A DNA stretch of 64,000 nt from Selaginella moellendorffii (lineage: Eukaryota; Streptophyta; Lycopodiopsida; Selaginellales; Selaginellaceae). Below the pieces are notes generated by a model that saw nothing but the letters and a program-made list of their open reading frames with translations, was not told where the DNA came from and made no database searches. Location: NCBI RefSeq assembly GCF_000143415.4, contig NW_003314327.1, forward strand, positions 919,403 through 983,402, read 5' to 3'. Positions 47,201 to 60,236 of the stretch are shown here, piece by piece. How positions within the stretch are numbered: the stretch's first letter is position 1; every line of letters begins with the position of its first letter. The position numbers were made by a program, and so were the translations under genes.

Positions 47201-50200
47201 TTCACCAGGAGAGGTTTTTGAGATCAGAGTCCGATCCATTTGAGATTGTGACGGAGATGGAACAAATATGGGACAGAATGGTGGAAATACGTGATACACT
47301 GGAGATTTATAAAGATTATCAGAAGCTCTTCCAGGTGAGGTGTTATTGGTGGCAACGGCCGCTAATCTACTGTTATAAATGTTTCAGATGGACATGGAAG
47401 ACATGAGCAACTTCCTCATGACGGAGAAAGAATACAACTTGAGATATGGAGTGTGGAAGGCCCTCCGCGACTGGCTAGTGATGGTTAAGCAATGGCGGGA
47501 GGGTCCGGTGGCAAGCTTAAAAGCACCAGAAGTCCAGGGAAAAACAGATGAATACGCGAAAGAGGCATACAAGATGGGAAAAGCAAACAAAGAGGATACG
47601 GTGGTTTTCAGGCTGAAGGATGCGATTGACGATTTTAAGCAGGTGACTCCTTACAAACTTTTACGGTGCTCGTCTAACATGTGTATGTCTTCCTGCTGTA
47701 GTTGCTACCCTTGATAGAGGAGCTGGCAAATCCCGCTTTGAAAGATCGCCATTGGACTCAAATCTTCAAACAAGTTGGGCAGGAGTACAAGGACGGACTT
47801 GTTTTCTCGATAAACGACATGCTTGACTACAAAATCATGGATAAAATCGAAGAGGTAAAAGGTTGTGTGACAACAGCGTTTAAACCTTGGTCCTGTAGGT
47901 TCGTGTCATTGGAGGGGTTGCAAGCAAAGAGTTTTCGTTCCAGAGAACATTGGACAAGATGGAAAAAGATTGGGAAGGTGTCGAGTTTATTGTTCTTCCA
48001 TACAAGGACTCTGGAACTTTTATCCTTGGAGGACTTGATGACATACAAACTATTCTGGATGATCAACTCGTGAAGATTATGTCCATGTGTGCTTCTCCGT
48101 TCATTAAGATTTTTGAAGGCAGGGCTGTAAGGTGGAAGACGCTTATGATTAACATGCAGGTAATCCTCCTACTCTTTTATTTGATGAGATCTTACTGTGT
48201 TCATAACAGGACCTTCTTGATAACTGGGTAGAGTGTCAAGCAACTTGGCAGTATCTTGGGCCTATCTTTGGGTCCAAGGATATCATGAGGCAGATGCCCG
48301 AAGAAGGAGAAAAATTTCAGACGGTAGATGCAACCTGGCGAGATGTTATGAAGAGAACGGTTGCCACTCCAGGCTGCATTGAAACTGCAGTTGATGTGGA
48401 ACGATTGGAGAAACTGAAAGAAGCAAACAGGCTGCTCGAGATTATCAATAAGGGACTGGCGTCATATCTCGAGGTTCTGTCTCTCTCTCTCTTTGTTGAC
48501 GTGCATGAGCGCTTTAACGTAAAGTCTACAGGTAAAACGGGTGGCATTCCCCCGCTTCTTCTTTCTTTCAAACGACGAAATGCTTGAGATTCTCTCCGAG
48601 ACTAAGGATCCACTTCGAGTGCAACCACATCTTAAAAAGTGTTTCGAAGGGATTGACACACTTCGATTTGAGCACAATATGGATGTCACGGGAATGATTT
48701 CTGCAGAGGGTGAAGTAGTTCCTCTTGTCGAAAAGTTCAATCCTAAGGCTGCGCAAGGGGCCGTAGAGAAATGGTTGTTACAGGTAAGGCGATTCCGTGT
48801 TTCTTATTTGTCAAATTCCTTACCCCTCCTTTTTGGGGAACTCAGGTCGAGGAAGGAATGCTACAGTCCCTTCAGGAACAATGCTCAAGCTCAGTTATCG
48901 CATACGCGGAAACGGTAAGGGAAAAATGGGTTCTTGAGTGGCCCGGACAGATAGTTCTTGTGGTTAGTGCCATCTATTGGACAACAATGGTTACCGAGAG
49001 CATTCTAGCAGGAGGCAATGCTGTGAGAGAATGTGAAAAGGCTTGCACAGAGCAGCTTGGTCGAATCGTTAACCTGGTCAGAGGAAATTTAACAAGGCTC
49101 AACCGTGCAACGCTCAGCGCGCTCGTGGTGATGGACGTTCATGCTCGAGATGTCGTCACCATTCTAGCCAACGCAAAGGTCGAGAAGGAGACGGACTTTT
49201 TGTGGCAAAGCCAGCTGAGGATATACTGGGAAAAGGACACTTGCTTCGTGCGGATGATGAACGCTGGTGTGGAGTATGGCTACGAGTATCTGGGAAACTC
49301 CAGCCGGCTAGTTATCACTCCTCTAACCGACCGGTGCTACCGGACTTTAATGGGCGCGATACATCTGAATATGGGTGGGGCTCCAGAAGGTCCTGCAGGA
49401 ACCGGAAAGACAGAGACAACAAAGGATTTGGCAAAGGTTTGAAGGTTTCATTCTCGTGTTAAATCCGGTTTTTGACATATGCAACATTTTCCAGGCACTT
49501 GCAAGGCAATGCGTGGTGTTCAATTGCAGTGACAGTTTGGACTACCTGGCCATGGCTAAGTTTTTCAAAGGTCTTGCTGCTGCCGGTGCATGGGCTTGTT
49601 TTGACGAGTTCAATCGTATTGATTTGGAAGTCTTGTCCGTCGTCGCGCAACAGGTTGGTCTGCACGACGTTTTTCTATTCGCGACTAAGTTCCCACATGC
49701 AGGTTCTCGAAGTTCAACTTGCCGTGCAGAACAAAGTGAAAACTTTTGTATTCGAGGGAACTGAGCTTACTCTGAAGCCTACCTGTAATGTGTTCATCAC
49801 AATGAATCCTGGATATGCTGGTAGAAGCGAGCTGCCGGATAATCTCAAGGCCCTTTTCCGGACGGTGGCGATGATGGTTCCTGATTACGCTATGATAAGC
49901 GAGATTATGCTCTACAGTAGCGGCTATTTGCTAGTAAGGGCCATTTACTAGACACTAAAAGCACAACTTATTTCTTTTTCCAGGCAAGGGATTGTGCCAG
50001 AAAAATTGTCGCGACGTATCGACTTTGCAGCGAGCAGTTGTCGAGTCAGGACCATTATGACTACGGTATGAGAGCAGTGATGGCGGTGCTTCGCGCTGCT
50101 TCGAACCTGAAGCAACGTTACCCTGATGAAGAAGAGTTTATACTGATGCTCCGATCTATCATCGACGTGAACTTGTGCAAATTCCTTTCCCAGGACGTTC

Positions 50201-53200
50201 CGTTGTTCAACGGTATTGTCTCGGATTTGTTTCCAGGGGTAGTGCTACCAGAGCCCGACTACACGAACCTGGACAAAGTCATTAGAGATAACTGCAAAAA
50301 GTTTAATCTCCAACCAACACCGTATTTCAAAATCAAGATCATCCAGCTCTATGAAATGATCATTGTTCGTCACGGACTCATGCTCGTCGGTTTGTCGTTC
50401 TCGGGGAAGACTTGCGCTTTGCGAGTGCTCCAGGCCGCTCTAACAGATCTGGCAGAGCAGGGACTTGATAACGAGAGGAGAGTTCAGGTACTAACCTGCT
50501 TGTTAAGATTCTCTCTCGGTAACATTTCTCTATCATCTGGAAGATTGCGACGGTGAATCCCAAGTCCGTCACCATGGGACAGCTTTACGGTCAAGCAGAT
50601 CCCATGACTCAGGAATGGCTGGACGGAGTGTTGGCAGTGCGCTTCCGGGAGCAGGCGTCAGATCCTTCAAACGACCGAAAGTGGCTCGTCCTTGACGGTC
50701 CAGTGGATGCTATTTGGATCGAGAACATGAACACTGTGCTGGACGACAACAAAAAGCTGTGCCTTCCAAACAGCGAGATTATCCAAATGTCGTCGTCTAT
50801 GAACATGATATTTGAGGTAAGTCGCAAGCTTTCTAGGCTTTCAGATGGAACGTAACAAGTTTTGTTTCTTCAAGCTCGCTGCAGGTTGGCGACCTCGCAG
50901 TCGCGTCTCCGGCAACTGTAAGCAGATGTGGAATGGTTTATCTTGAACCCCATCAAATGGGATGGCAACCTCTGATGCTGTCATGGCTGGACACTCTCCC
51001 TGCATCGCTTCAAGGTCCTCTAAGGACTCATCTGCAAGGCCTCTTCGAATGGATGGTGACGGCTTGCTTGAGATTCGTCCGGAAGAGCGTCAAAGAGCTA
51101 TCGCCTACATCCGACGCAAATATCGTGGTCAGCTTGATGAGAAACTTCTACGGGCTTATTGACGAGCTCAAACCTGAAGAAGCGGGCAAGGCATTTGGCA
51201 AGGAGAAGCTTGGAATATGGGTGGACTCGATATTTCTCTTCTCCCTGGTGTGGTCTATTGGTGCCACCGGTGATAACGAGGCACGCCAAGGATTTGATGC
51301 TTTTCTGAGGCATCTGGCTGCCGGTGAAGTTCCTGAAGGATACGAGCTGTGGGTGCCATCAACACACGTTGATCTCTTTACGAAGATCATGCCCGATGAC
51401 GATGGTGCTACGGTCTATGACTTTCTATTCGACAAAGAAAATGCGGCCTGGCTCCTCTGGACTGCTACCATTGTCCCGTTGGAGATTCCCCAAGGCGCCA
51501 TCTTCAGCGAAATCATCATCCCAACGAAGGACATGGTGAGATATACGTTCCTGTTGGACAAAGGTATACAGGCCAATTATCCTGTGCTACTGGTCGGCTC
51601 AACTGGAACGGGAAAGTCCGTTTACATCAATCGCCACCTCTCTCTGGGCCTGCCGAAAGAGTTCTTTACAACCATCTTCGTCTGTTTCTCGGCTCGTACC
51701 TCAGCAAACATGACACAAAATCAGATCGATGGCCAACTCGACAGAAGAAAGAGAGGCATTTACGGCCCTGTTCTTGGAAAGCGGTGCATTATCTTTGTGG
51801 ACGACCTCAACATGCCACAGGTGAGCAGCGCAGTGTGTTTGGCGTGCCTTTACTGAGTCTCTGTAACTCTGCAGCCCGAAGTCTATGGTGCACAACCGCC
51901 TATTGAGCTCTTGAGGCAGTATATGGACCATGACGGATGGTATGGGCGTGACAATGTGTTCAAAAAGATTGTGGACGTGTTGTTTGTTGCCGGCATGGGT
52001 CCACCGGGGGGAGGAAGAAACTTTGTTACTCAAAGGTTTTTGCGTCATTTCAATGTCGTCGGCGTCGCTCAGGTACCTGTTTGCGTGTGTCTAACATTGA
52101 GTGATCATGAGTTTCTGCAGGTGGCGGAGGACTCCTTGCGTCTTATATTCAACACTATTCTCAATTGGCATCTCACTATAAACAACGAGTTTCCTAAAGA
52201 TGTCATCTACCTGCAACCTGCGGTGATCAACGCTACGATGGATGTCTTCAACGAGTCGAAAGCACAGTTACTGCCAACGCCGACGAAATCCCACTACACG
52301 TTCAACCTCCGAGATTATGCCAAAGTCATACAGGTGTTTAAATCGATTTTAAGAAAACATTATCCTGACTCGTACATATGACAGGGAATGATGTTGCAAG
52401 ATTCCTCAAAAGTCCCGGTTGGCCGAGAAGGTGCAAGGCAGCACGTACGGTTGTGGGTACACGAGGTCTTACGTGTTTTTTATGATCGCCTGGTTGATGA
52501 TCAAGACCGAGACTGGCTACTCAAGTACTTAAAAGAGCTCGTACAGACTCGGTTTAAACAACAATTCGACGAGCTCTTTGGTCATCTTCTTGGCGAAAAC
52601 GAGCTTGAAATTGGACAAAACGAGATGCGAAGGTAATGTATCTGTGTTTGCTAAAGCGTATGATCTATAATAAAAACACACGCAGGTGCTTTTTTGGAGT
52701 CTATATGAACGAAGACGTTGAGTCAAGAGTATACGAGGAGATAACAGACGTGCCCGAGATCATAAGTTTGATGGAAAACTATCTCACGGATTACAATGGC
52801 GTCAGCAAACGCCCAATGAACCTCGCAATTTTCTTGTTTGCCGTGGAACATGTCTCCAGGATATGTAGAGTTTTAAGGCAACCTGGGGGTCACATGCTGC
52901 TGGTTGGTGTTGGTGGTAGCGGCAGGCAAAGCTTGACAAGGCTCGGTGCTTCTGTGTCTGCTATGGAGGTCTTTCAGGTAAGCAGCGTTTCGAAATGACA
53001 ACTTTCTAACTAGCTCTTGTACCAGGTGGAAATTAGTAAAAGCTATACAAAAGTCGAATGGCGAGAAGACTTGATAAGCTTTCTGAAGAAGGCAGGAGCA
53101 GCTCCTGGCCTGCCAAGCGTTTTTCTCTTCAGTGATACCCAAATTACAGATGAGGGATTTGTTGAAGACTTGAATAATCTTCTGAATTCCGGAGAGGTGT

Positions 53201-56200
53201 CCTTGACTGAATCAGCAAGTGGACTCTGACGCAAGACGTTCTGCTTGCATGCAGGTCCCGAACATGTTTCCCAGCGATGAAAAAGCCCAGGTACTTGAAG
53301 CGACAAAGGAAAAGGCGGCCAAGTTGGGGAAAGAACTCGACTCGCCAATGGAGCAATGGAGATACTTTGTCGAGCAGTGCAGGCAAAAGCTCCATGTCAT
53401 CTTCTGCATGAGTCCCGTGGGACAAGCATTTAGGGATCGATTAAGGCAGTTTCCTTCGTTGGTGAACTGCTGCACTATCGACTGGTTTCAGGTAAGGACT
53501 GCTAGATATTGTTGGGAGTTACTTATGCTCATCCTTGAATAGGAATGGCCCGTGGATGCTCTTGAGGCTGTAGCCTATAAGTTTCTTAAGGACATGCCGC
53601 TGGAGGATAAAGCAAGGGCAAGCATTGTAAAGATTTGCAAGGTATTTCTTTTCGTCTAAAGATATGTTTTAATACTGGATATGTTCCAGGCATTCCATGA
53701 GAATGTGCGCGAGTACTCTCTTCAATACAAGCTTAAGCAGGGCCGGCATAACTATGTGACTCCTACGTCCTACCTTGAACTTATCTCGACATTTCAGGTG
53801 CGTGGTTTGCGCGGTAATATCCACATTTGTCTGATGAATGTGAACCGCAGACGCTACTACAAACCAAACAAGAGGAAAAACTAAAACAGAAGAGAAGGTA
53901 CGAAGTAGGACTCGAGAAGCTCCAATCTAGTGCAGAGCAGGTCGCGGTCATGCAACAAGAGCTTCAAGATCTCATGCCGAAGCTGATAGTTACAGTAAGT
54001 ATTGCGCGCTGTGTGTTGCATCCTCTACTTAATGATGACTCCCGCCTTACCTTAGGTAGAAGAAGTGGAAAAACTTATGGCAAAAGTCGAGAGAGAAAAG
54101 AAAGAAGTGGTCGAACCAAAGAAGGCAATCGTGATGAAGGATGAGGCAGAAGCCAGCAAGCAGGCAGCTGAAGCTAAAGGAATTAAGGACGAGTGCGAGG
54201 CAGTGTTGGCCGTCGCAATGCCTGTGCTGGAAGAAGCTTTAGCGGCACTGGACACGCTATCAGCCAACGACATCAATTACGTGAAGAAGCTTTCAAATCC
54301 GCCGGCTGCAGTGAAGCTGGTGATGGAAGCTGTTTGTGTGATTCTAGACGTCAAGCCTGCAAAGATTCCGGACGGGAAGGGTGGGACGCTGATGGATTAC
54401 TGGAAACCATCAGTCGTTTTGCTGAACAACAAAGACTTTCTTCAAAATCTGAAAGATTATGACAAAGACAATATCGAGGCCAAGATTATTGCAAAGATCC
54501 GAAGTCAGTATACGAGCAATCCAGAGTTTACACCTGCTAAAGCTGCTAATGCGTCAGCTGCCGCTGAGGGACTTTGCAAATGGATCATTGCAATGGACAA
54601 ATATGATACAGTGGCTAAGTTTGTGGCACCAAAGAAAGCAAAACTTAGAGAAGCGGAGGGTAAATACGAAGTGGTGATGGTGGGGTTAAGGGCTAAGCAA
54701 ACAGAGCTTAAAGGTTTACTAGATAAGTTGGGTCAACTCGAAGAAGAGCTTGATGCGAACATGCTGAAGAAAGAAAACCTTCAGGTAAAATCTTGATTTC
54801 CATACACACTTTCACCTCTACATTTTGTCTTTTCATTTCTGCAGCATGAAGTGAAAATGTGTACTGTCAAGCTAGAGAGAGCTGAACAGCTCATCGGAGG
54901 ACTTGGAGGGGAGAAAACACGGTGGATTGCTGCGGCGAAGCAGCTAGGAATCGAGTACGTGAATCTCACAGGCGATGTTCTAGTGGCTTCAGGGATAATT
55001 GCCTATCTCGGTGCCTTCACTGCCGGGTATGCCTTCGGTTTTGTGTTTCTTTTCCCATGCAGAGTCATCCCTGTGTGTGTGACGCAGGTACCGGATTGAA
55101 ATTGTCGACCTGTGGACAAAGCTTGTTCGCAGTGAAAACATTCCGCGTTCGACATCCTTCTCCTTCTTTGATATACTGGGTAATCCAGTGCATGTTCGCG
55201 AATGGATGATAGCAGGGCTGCCAAACGATTCGTTTTCAATAGAAAACGGCATCATAGTTGCGAATTCTAGGCGGTGGCCGCTTATGATCGATCCGCAGGT
55301 ATCTGCTGTGGTTGGCCATTTTGTCTGCGTACTTGATGGTTTTGTTTGCCAGGGACAAGCCAACAAGTGGATCAGAAATATGGAGAGGGAACGAAACCTG
55401 CAGATAATCAAGCTGCTTGGTGGTGGTGACTACATGCGGATCCTCGAAAATGCCATCCAGTTTGGATTGCCAGTGCTCCTGGAAAACGTTGGCGAGGAGT
55501 TGGATCCATCCCTGGAACCTTTACTGCTGCGGCAGGTAAGAGACAGCCTTTGGAAACCTCTTCTCTGAGGAGCAACATCTGTCGTGCAGATTTTCAAATC
55601 AGGAGGCATGATGTGCATAAAGCTGGGAGACACGGTCATTGAGTACAACAACGACTTTAGATTCTACATAACTACAAAGTACCGCAACCCGCATTACTTG
55701 CCCGAAACGGCTGTCAAAGTGACCCTCCTGAATTTCATGATCACCAAAGATGGTTTGTCAGACCAACTCCTAGGTGTGGTTGTCGCCAAAGAGAGGCCCG
55801 ATTTGGAGCAGCAAAAGAACGAGCTTGTGGTTCAGGTGAATAATTGTCTAAGTCACCATCGTTCAACCCCAGCCTCTTGTGTATTTCTCAGGGCGCGGAG
55901 AACAAGAGGAGGCTGAAAGAGCTAGAAGACAAGATCTTGGAAGTGCTGTCTAGCAGTGAAGGCAACATTCTGGAAGATGAGACTGCTGTGAAGATTATCT
56001 CAGAGGCCAAAGTCGTCGGTAATGATATCACCGTCAAACAGGTTAGCGCTGTCCAGCTCGTGGCTGTCAACTTATATCGTGTCTCGCAGACCCTGGCTGA
56101 GCAAACGGAGAAAAATATTGACGAAGCTCGAAAGGGTTACCAGTCTTGTGGAGAGTATGCTGCCATACTGTTTTTCTGCATCACGGACCTTGCAAACATC

Positions 56201-59003
56201 GACCCCATGTACCAGTACAGTCTACCATGGTTTTCATCGCTTTTCGTCATATCCATCGCTTCAAGCGAGAAGAACCCGGACCTGATTAAACGCTTGGAGA
56301 TTATTCAAGACTTCTTTCTATACGTGCTCTACAACAACGTGTGCAGATCCCTGTTTGAGAAGGACAAGCTGTTATTCTCGTGCCTTTTAGCTTCAAGGAT
56401 CCTTGAGATGAAAGGTGAGATTTCGGTCCCAGAGTGGATGTTTTTCCTCACAGGAGGGGTGGCATCGTCGCCCGATCGTCCAAATCCTGCTCCGGAATGG
56501 TTGCTGGACAAAGCATGGGGTGAACTTTGCAGGGTGTCCAAGTTTCCCGCATTTGCCGACCTCAGTGACCATGTGATAGCCAACACGGCCGCGTGGAAGG
56601 CCATGTTCTCATCACCGGAGCCACACATGGAGAGAATTCCAGGAAAATACAACGACGTCACCTCATTCCAGAAGCTGCTCGTTCTTCGCTGCATTCGACC
56701 AGACAAAGTTATTCCGGGTATACAACGCTTTGTGACTGAGAAGCTGGGGGAGGAATTCGTCCAGCCGCCGCAGTTCAACCTTGCCTCCTGCTACAAGGAC
56801 TCGAGTGCAACGTGCCCCCTCATCTTCGTCTTGTCGCCGGGGAGTGATCCCACCGCTGCTCTCCTCAAGTTTGCAGGTACTGTCCGTCCATCACCCTGAA
56901 CTTGATCTCTGCAGCTTTTGTTATTGCAGGCGACATGGAAATGGGAGACAGGCTTGCTCCCATTTCTCTTGGGCAAGGCCAAGGACCAAAGGCCGCGACG
57001 ATGATCACCGATGCCATGGCAACAGGTTCTCAAAACTATAAGACAATATTAACTCTAACGCGGCGGACTTTCAAGCAGGTTCATGGGTCCTCCTCCAGAA
57101 CTGTCACCTTGCTCCGTCCTGGATGCCCGAGCTCGAGAGGATTTGCGAGAACGTTCCTGCTGAAGTTCATCAGGACTTCCGGCTCTGGATGACTTCCTAT
57201 CCAAGTCCCAAGTTCCCTATAACAGTTTTGCAGGTTTGGTGCTCCTTTCAAATGTGTGCCTGATCTCTTTAATCGCATGATCGATCCAGAACGGGGTGAA
57301 GATGACGAATGAGCCCCCGAAAGGCCTCAGAGCCAACATGCGAAGATCATACGGCCTGGATCCAATATCAAACGAGGAGTTCTTTGAGAGCTCCAACCAA
57401 CCCGAGGTTTTCAAAGGCCTCCTGTTCGGTCTCGCTTTCTTCCATGCCGTTGTGCAAGAGAGGCGTAACTTTGGACCTTTGGGGTGGAACATTCCATACG
57501 GGTTTGATGACGGAGATCTGAGAATAAGGTAAAGCTTGACACTGTTTTAGCGACTGAACTCGAAACTTGTGACTTCTACAGCGTTCGCCAGCTACATATG
57601 TTCATCAATGAGAGCACTCCTGGTCAACTTCCATTGGAGGCACTGAGATACGTGACTGGAGAATGCAACTATGGAGGACGAGTTACAGGTCTGGATTGTA
57701 CAGCCTTTTGTCGACTCTTGTGCTCAAGAAAATCTCTCCTCTGTGCAGATGACAAGGATAGGCTGCTTCTAAACACCATCCTCCGCACAGTTTACTGTCC
57801 TGAAATGCCGCAGCCCGGGTACAAGCTCTCTGAGTCTGGCATCTACCAGACACCTGAGCCTGGGAACTGGGAATCCTACGCCAAAACCATCGACACATTC
57901 CCAATTATCCCGGGGCCCGAGGTCTTTGGCTTGCATACCAATGCCGACATAACCAAGGACATGAACGCCACGGCTTTAATCCTCAGCTCCTTGCTCGCAA
58001 CCTCGGCCGCTATGGTGAGCGCAGGTGGCGGGGGCGGCGGGGGTGGCGGGGGTGGTGGCGAGGGGGGAGTAGCGGTGGTGGTGAGGGAGATACTCAGGAT
58101 TCTTTCTCCCAACTTTGATATCGAGGCTTGCGAGAGGAAGTACCCGGTTCTTTACGAGGAAAGCATGAACACGGTGCTGAGCCAGGAGATGACTCGGTTT
58201 AACAAGCTCCTCGACAGGTTGGTTTGGCAATGTTGTGTTTCTTCTTTTTGCTACAGCTCTCCTTTACAGGATTCGGGGATCGCTCATCAACATGGAGAAA
58301 GCGATTCGCGGAGTTGTGGTTATGTCTGCCGAGCTTGAAACGGCCTATAAGAGCATGATGATCAACCAGGTGCTTTTATCTTGTCACTTTGACGAAATGT
58401 TCCCGAACTCTCTTTGTGGGCCAGGTACCCGCGCTGTGGCAGAAGGTGTCGTACCCATCCCTCAAGCCACTCTCTTCCTACATCACCGATCTCATGGAGA
58501 GGCTGCACTACTTGCAAGACTGGTACGACCATGGCGTCCCCGCAGTCCACTGGGTGAGCGGCTTCTTCTTCGCGCAGTCCTTCCTCACGGCGGCCATGCA
58601 AAACTACGCCCGCAAGCATCGCTACGCCATCGACACCCTGGGCTTCGACTACTTCGTGGTGGATGGCGAGCCAACGCAGGCACCGCGGGAGGGAGTGTAC
58701 ATCAAGGGCCTCTACCTCGAGGGCTGCGCCTGGGATCCCGTCAACAAGTGCCTGTGTGAGTCGCAGCCCAAGGTGATCTTCGTGCCCGCGCCAATCATCT
58801 GGCTCAAGCCCGTGCTCCAGTCGGACATGCGGGACTTCAATCACTACAACTGTCCGGTGTACCGGACAATGGAGAGGCGAGGTGTTCTTGCCACGACTGG
58901 CCACTCCACCAACTTCTTGATGTATCTCAAGATGCCCAGCAAGGAGCCGGCCGATCATTGGATACGTCGAGGAGTCGCCATGCTCTGCTCGCTTTCAGAC
59001 TAA
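44262..59003 (+). CDS. Axonemal inner-arm dynein heavy chain
   Basis: Giant gene of many exons with 45-75-base introns; the protein is roughly 4,000 residues. N-terminal tail: [17 protein letters not shown], then [20 protein letters not shown]. Four P-loops mark AAA1-AAA4: [15 protein letters not shown] (about 49392), [14 protein letters not shown] (about 50390), [13 protein letters not shown] (about 51596) and [13 protein letters not shown] (about 52906). AAA1 Walker B is CFDEFNRI and AAA3 has [11 protein letters not shown]. The stalk coiled coils and microtubule-binding tip are at about 53870-54900. The C-terminus has [22 protein letters not shown] and [13 protein letters not shown]. It drives flagellar beating. 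Sequence style matches single-headed inner-arm chains (DNAH3/6/7/12 group); the exact class was not resolved. Frame is kept through every exon examined, so the gene looks functional. Confidence 0.93.
45238..45251. repeat. (TG)n microsatellite
   Basis: Seven TG units inside the first intron of the dynein gene. Confidence 0.85.
58024..58059. repeat. In-frame polyglycine (GGN)12 tract in dynein
   Basis: Twelve consecutive glycine codons of GGT, GGC and GGG, followed by Glu-Gly-Gly, interrupt the dynein C-terminal region between SAAMVSA and VREILRIL. Other axonemal dyneins have a shorter Gly-rich linker at this place, so this looks like expansion of an existing flexible loop. Confidence 0.85.
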
Positions 59004-59093
59004 AACCCAGACTAGAGGACGTAAGAGCGCTAGAGAATGTACATATGTATATGTATATATGCTCTGGTTTCGTTAGAAAGGAGCCACCTAGTG

Positions 59094-59784
59094 CTAGTGT
59101 TTCATACCACCCATGAATGTTTTCGGGTTAGGACACTGGCCACTGAATTCTGCTTGCGAGAAATCAAATCCTGGGTGCTACACACACGATGGAAACGATA
59201 AGAGAGAGAAAAGGAAAGAGAAGGCCCTTGACTTGTACCTCTTCCTGGAAGCGTTCGAGCATTAGTCGACGCTTCTCCAAATCTGCCGAGTAAGGATCCA
59301 ATTGTCCATGTCCCTCAATCGCGGTTTGCCACGGCTGGCCCTTGTCTCGTTTCTGGAGATTAATGTGCAGAGTCTCGTCCTCTGAGGAAAAAAGAGTGAG
59401 AATGGACCGCGCTCTCAATGGAGGCGGGCGTACCTATTGTCCAGAACGAGCCATCCAGCTTGACAGGGCCCCCTAGATTGTGCTGGAAAGCGGCATAGCA
59501 TGGTCAGGCAGCGCATACAAGACAAACTTGGCTTACATTGAGGTATGGCGGATTCCCTTTGATGCCGACTTCCACATGTTGCAGCTGGATATTGCAGGAG
59601 AAGAGCTTCTTGGGAATTTGCTTGGGCAAATCGATGTAGATATTCACCTCGTCCAGCGTCTGATCCCACTCGTAGATGGTCTGCCCTGCACATAGTTAGA
59701 GCTAAGTGCCCGGCAGTGGAGGGAGGCGGGCATACCATTGTGGACGAACTTGTGGCGCTTGTCGGGGGCGAGCTTGTCGGACAT
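59094..59784 (-). CDS. NudC (CS) domain protein, NUDCD2-like
   Basis: Five exons: 59736-59784, 59537-59685, 59434-59482, 59239-59381 and 59094-59177, giving about 157 residues. It starts MSDKLAPDKRHKFVHNG, then the CS (p23-like) beta-sandwich: YEWDQTLDEVNIYIDLP, VEVGIKGNPPYLN, GPVKLDGSFWTIEDETLHI and NLQKRDKGQPW. The C-terminus is DPYSADLEKRRLMLERFQEE, then HPGFDFSQAEFSGQCPNP and FMGGMKH. This matches NudC-domain-containing protein 2, a small HSP90-type co-chaperone that in animals stabilises the dynein regulator LIS1. Its neighbour is a dynein heavy chain, convergent with 90 bases between; whether that nearness has meaning is unknown. The start was confirmed by exact phase across the first splice junction. 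Confidence 0.92.
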
Positions 59785-60236
59785 AGCTGCTCTCGAGGAG
59801 GACGCGCCCTAAAATGCTGTGCCCTACTTGGTCTCTCTCTGGAAATAAGTAAACGATTTCCGGCGGTATTAGTTAAAACAAACAGCACACGTGAAAGCAT
59901 GCGATTTAAACCATGTGTGCTGTTCCCGATTCTCCCTACCACCTTGACCACCGAATCCAGTAAACAAACAATTCCCATGACAAGGCATATTATAAGCTCG
60001 GCAAGGCGGGCAGAGCGAGTGAGGCGAGTGAAGCGCGGAAGAGTGCAAACTCACAGCGCGCTTTCATGTACCGTGCTGCTTCAACATGGTAAACTAATCT
60101 CTCCTTGGTTTTGGTCTTGGCATGACACCAAGTGGCGTGGTATCAGATCTTCAGGTGGTTGCACCGCAAGTTCCTTGAGCCCAAACATTCCAACCGAGGT
60201 GAGGGCCTACTTTTGTTTCCATTCCAACAGAGCTCA
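59785..60236. other. Intergenic region upstream of NudC-domain gene and unknown Ser-rich gene
   Basis: 452 bases, divergent between two genes. An open frame runs in from 60132 toward the downstream gene, so part may be coding or 5' leader. A possible donor at 60199 and acceptor at 60230 would give an intron of about 32 bases, which is too short to trust. No RNA gene or repeat was seen. Confidence 0.4.
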
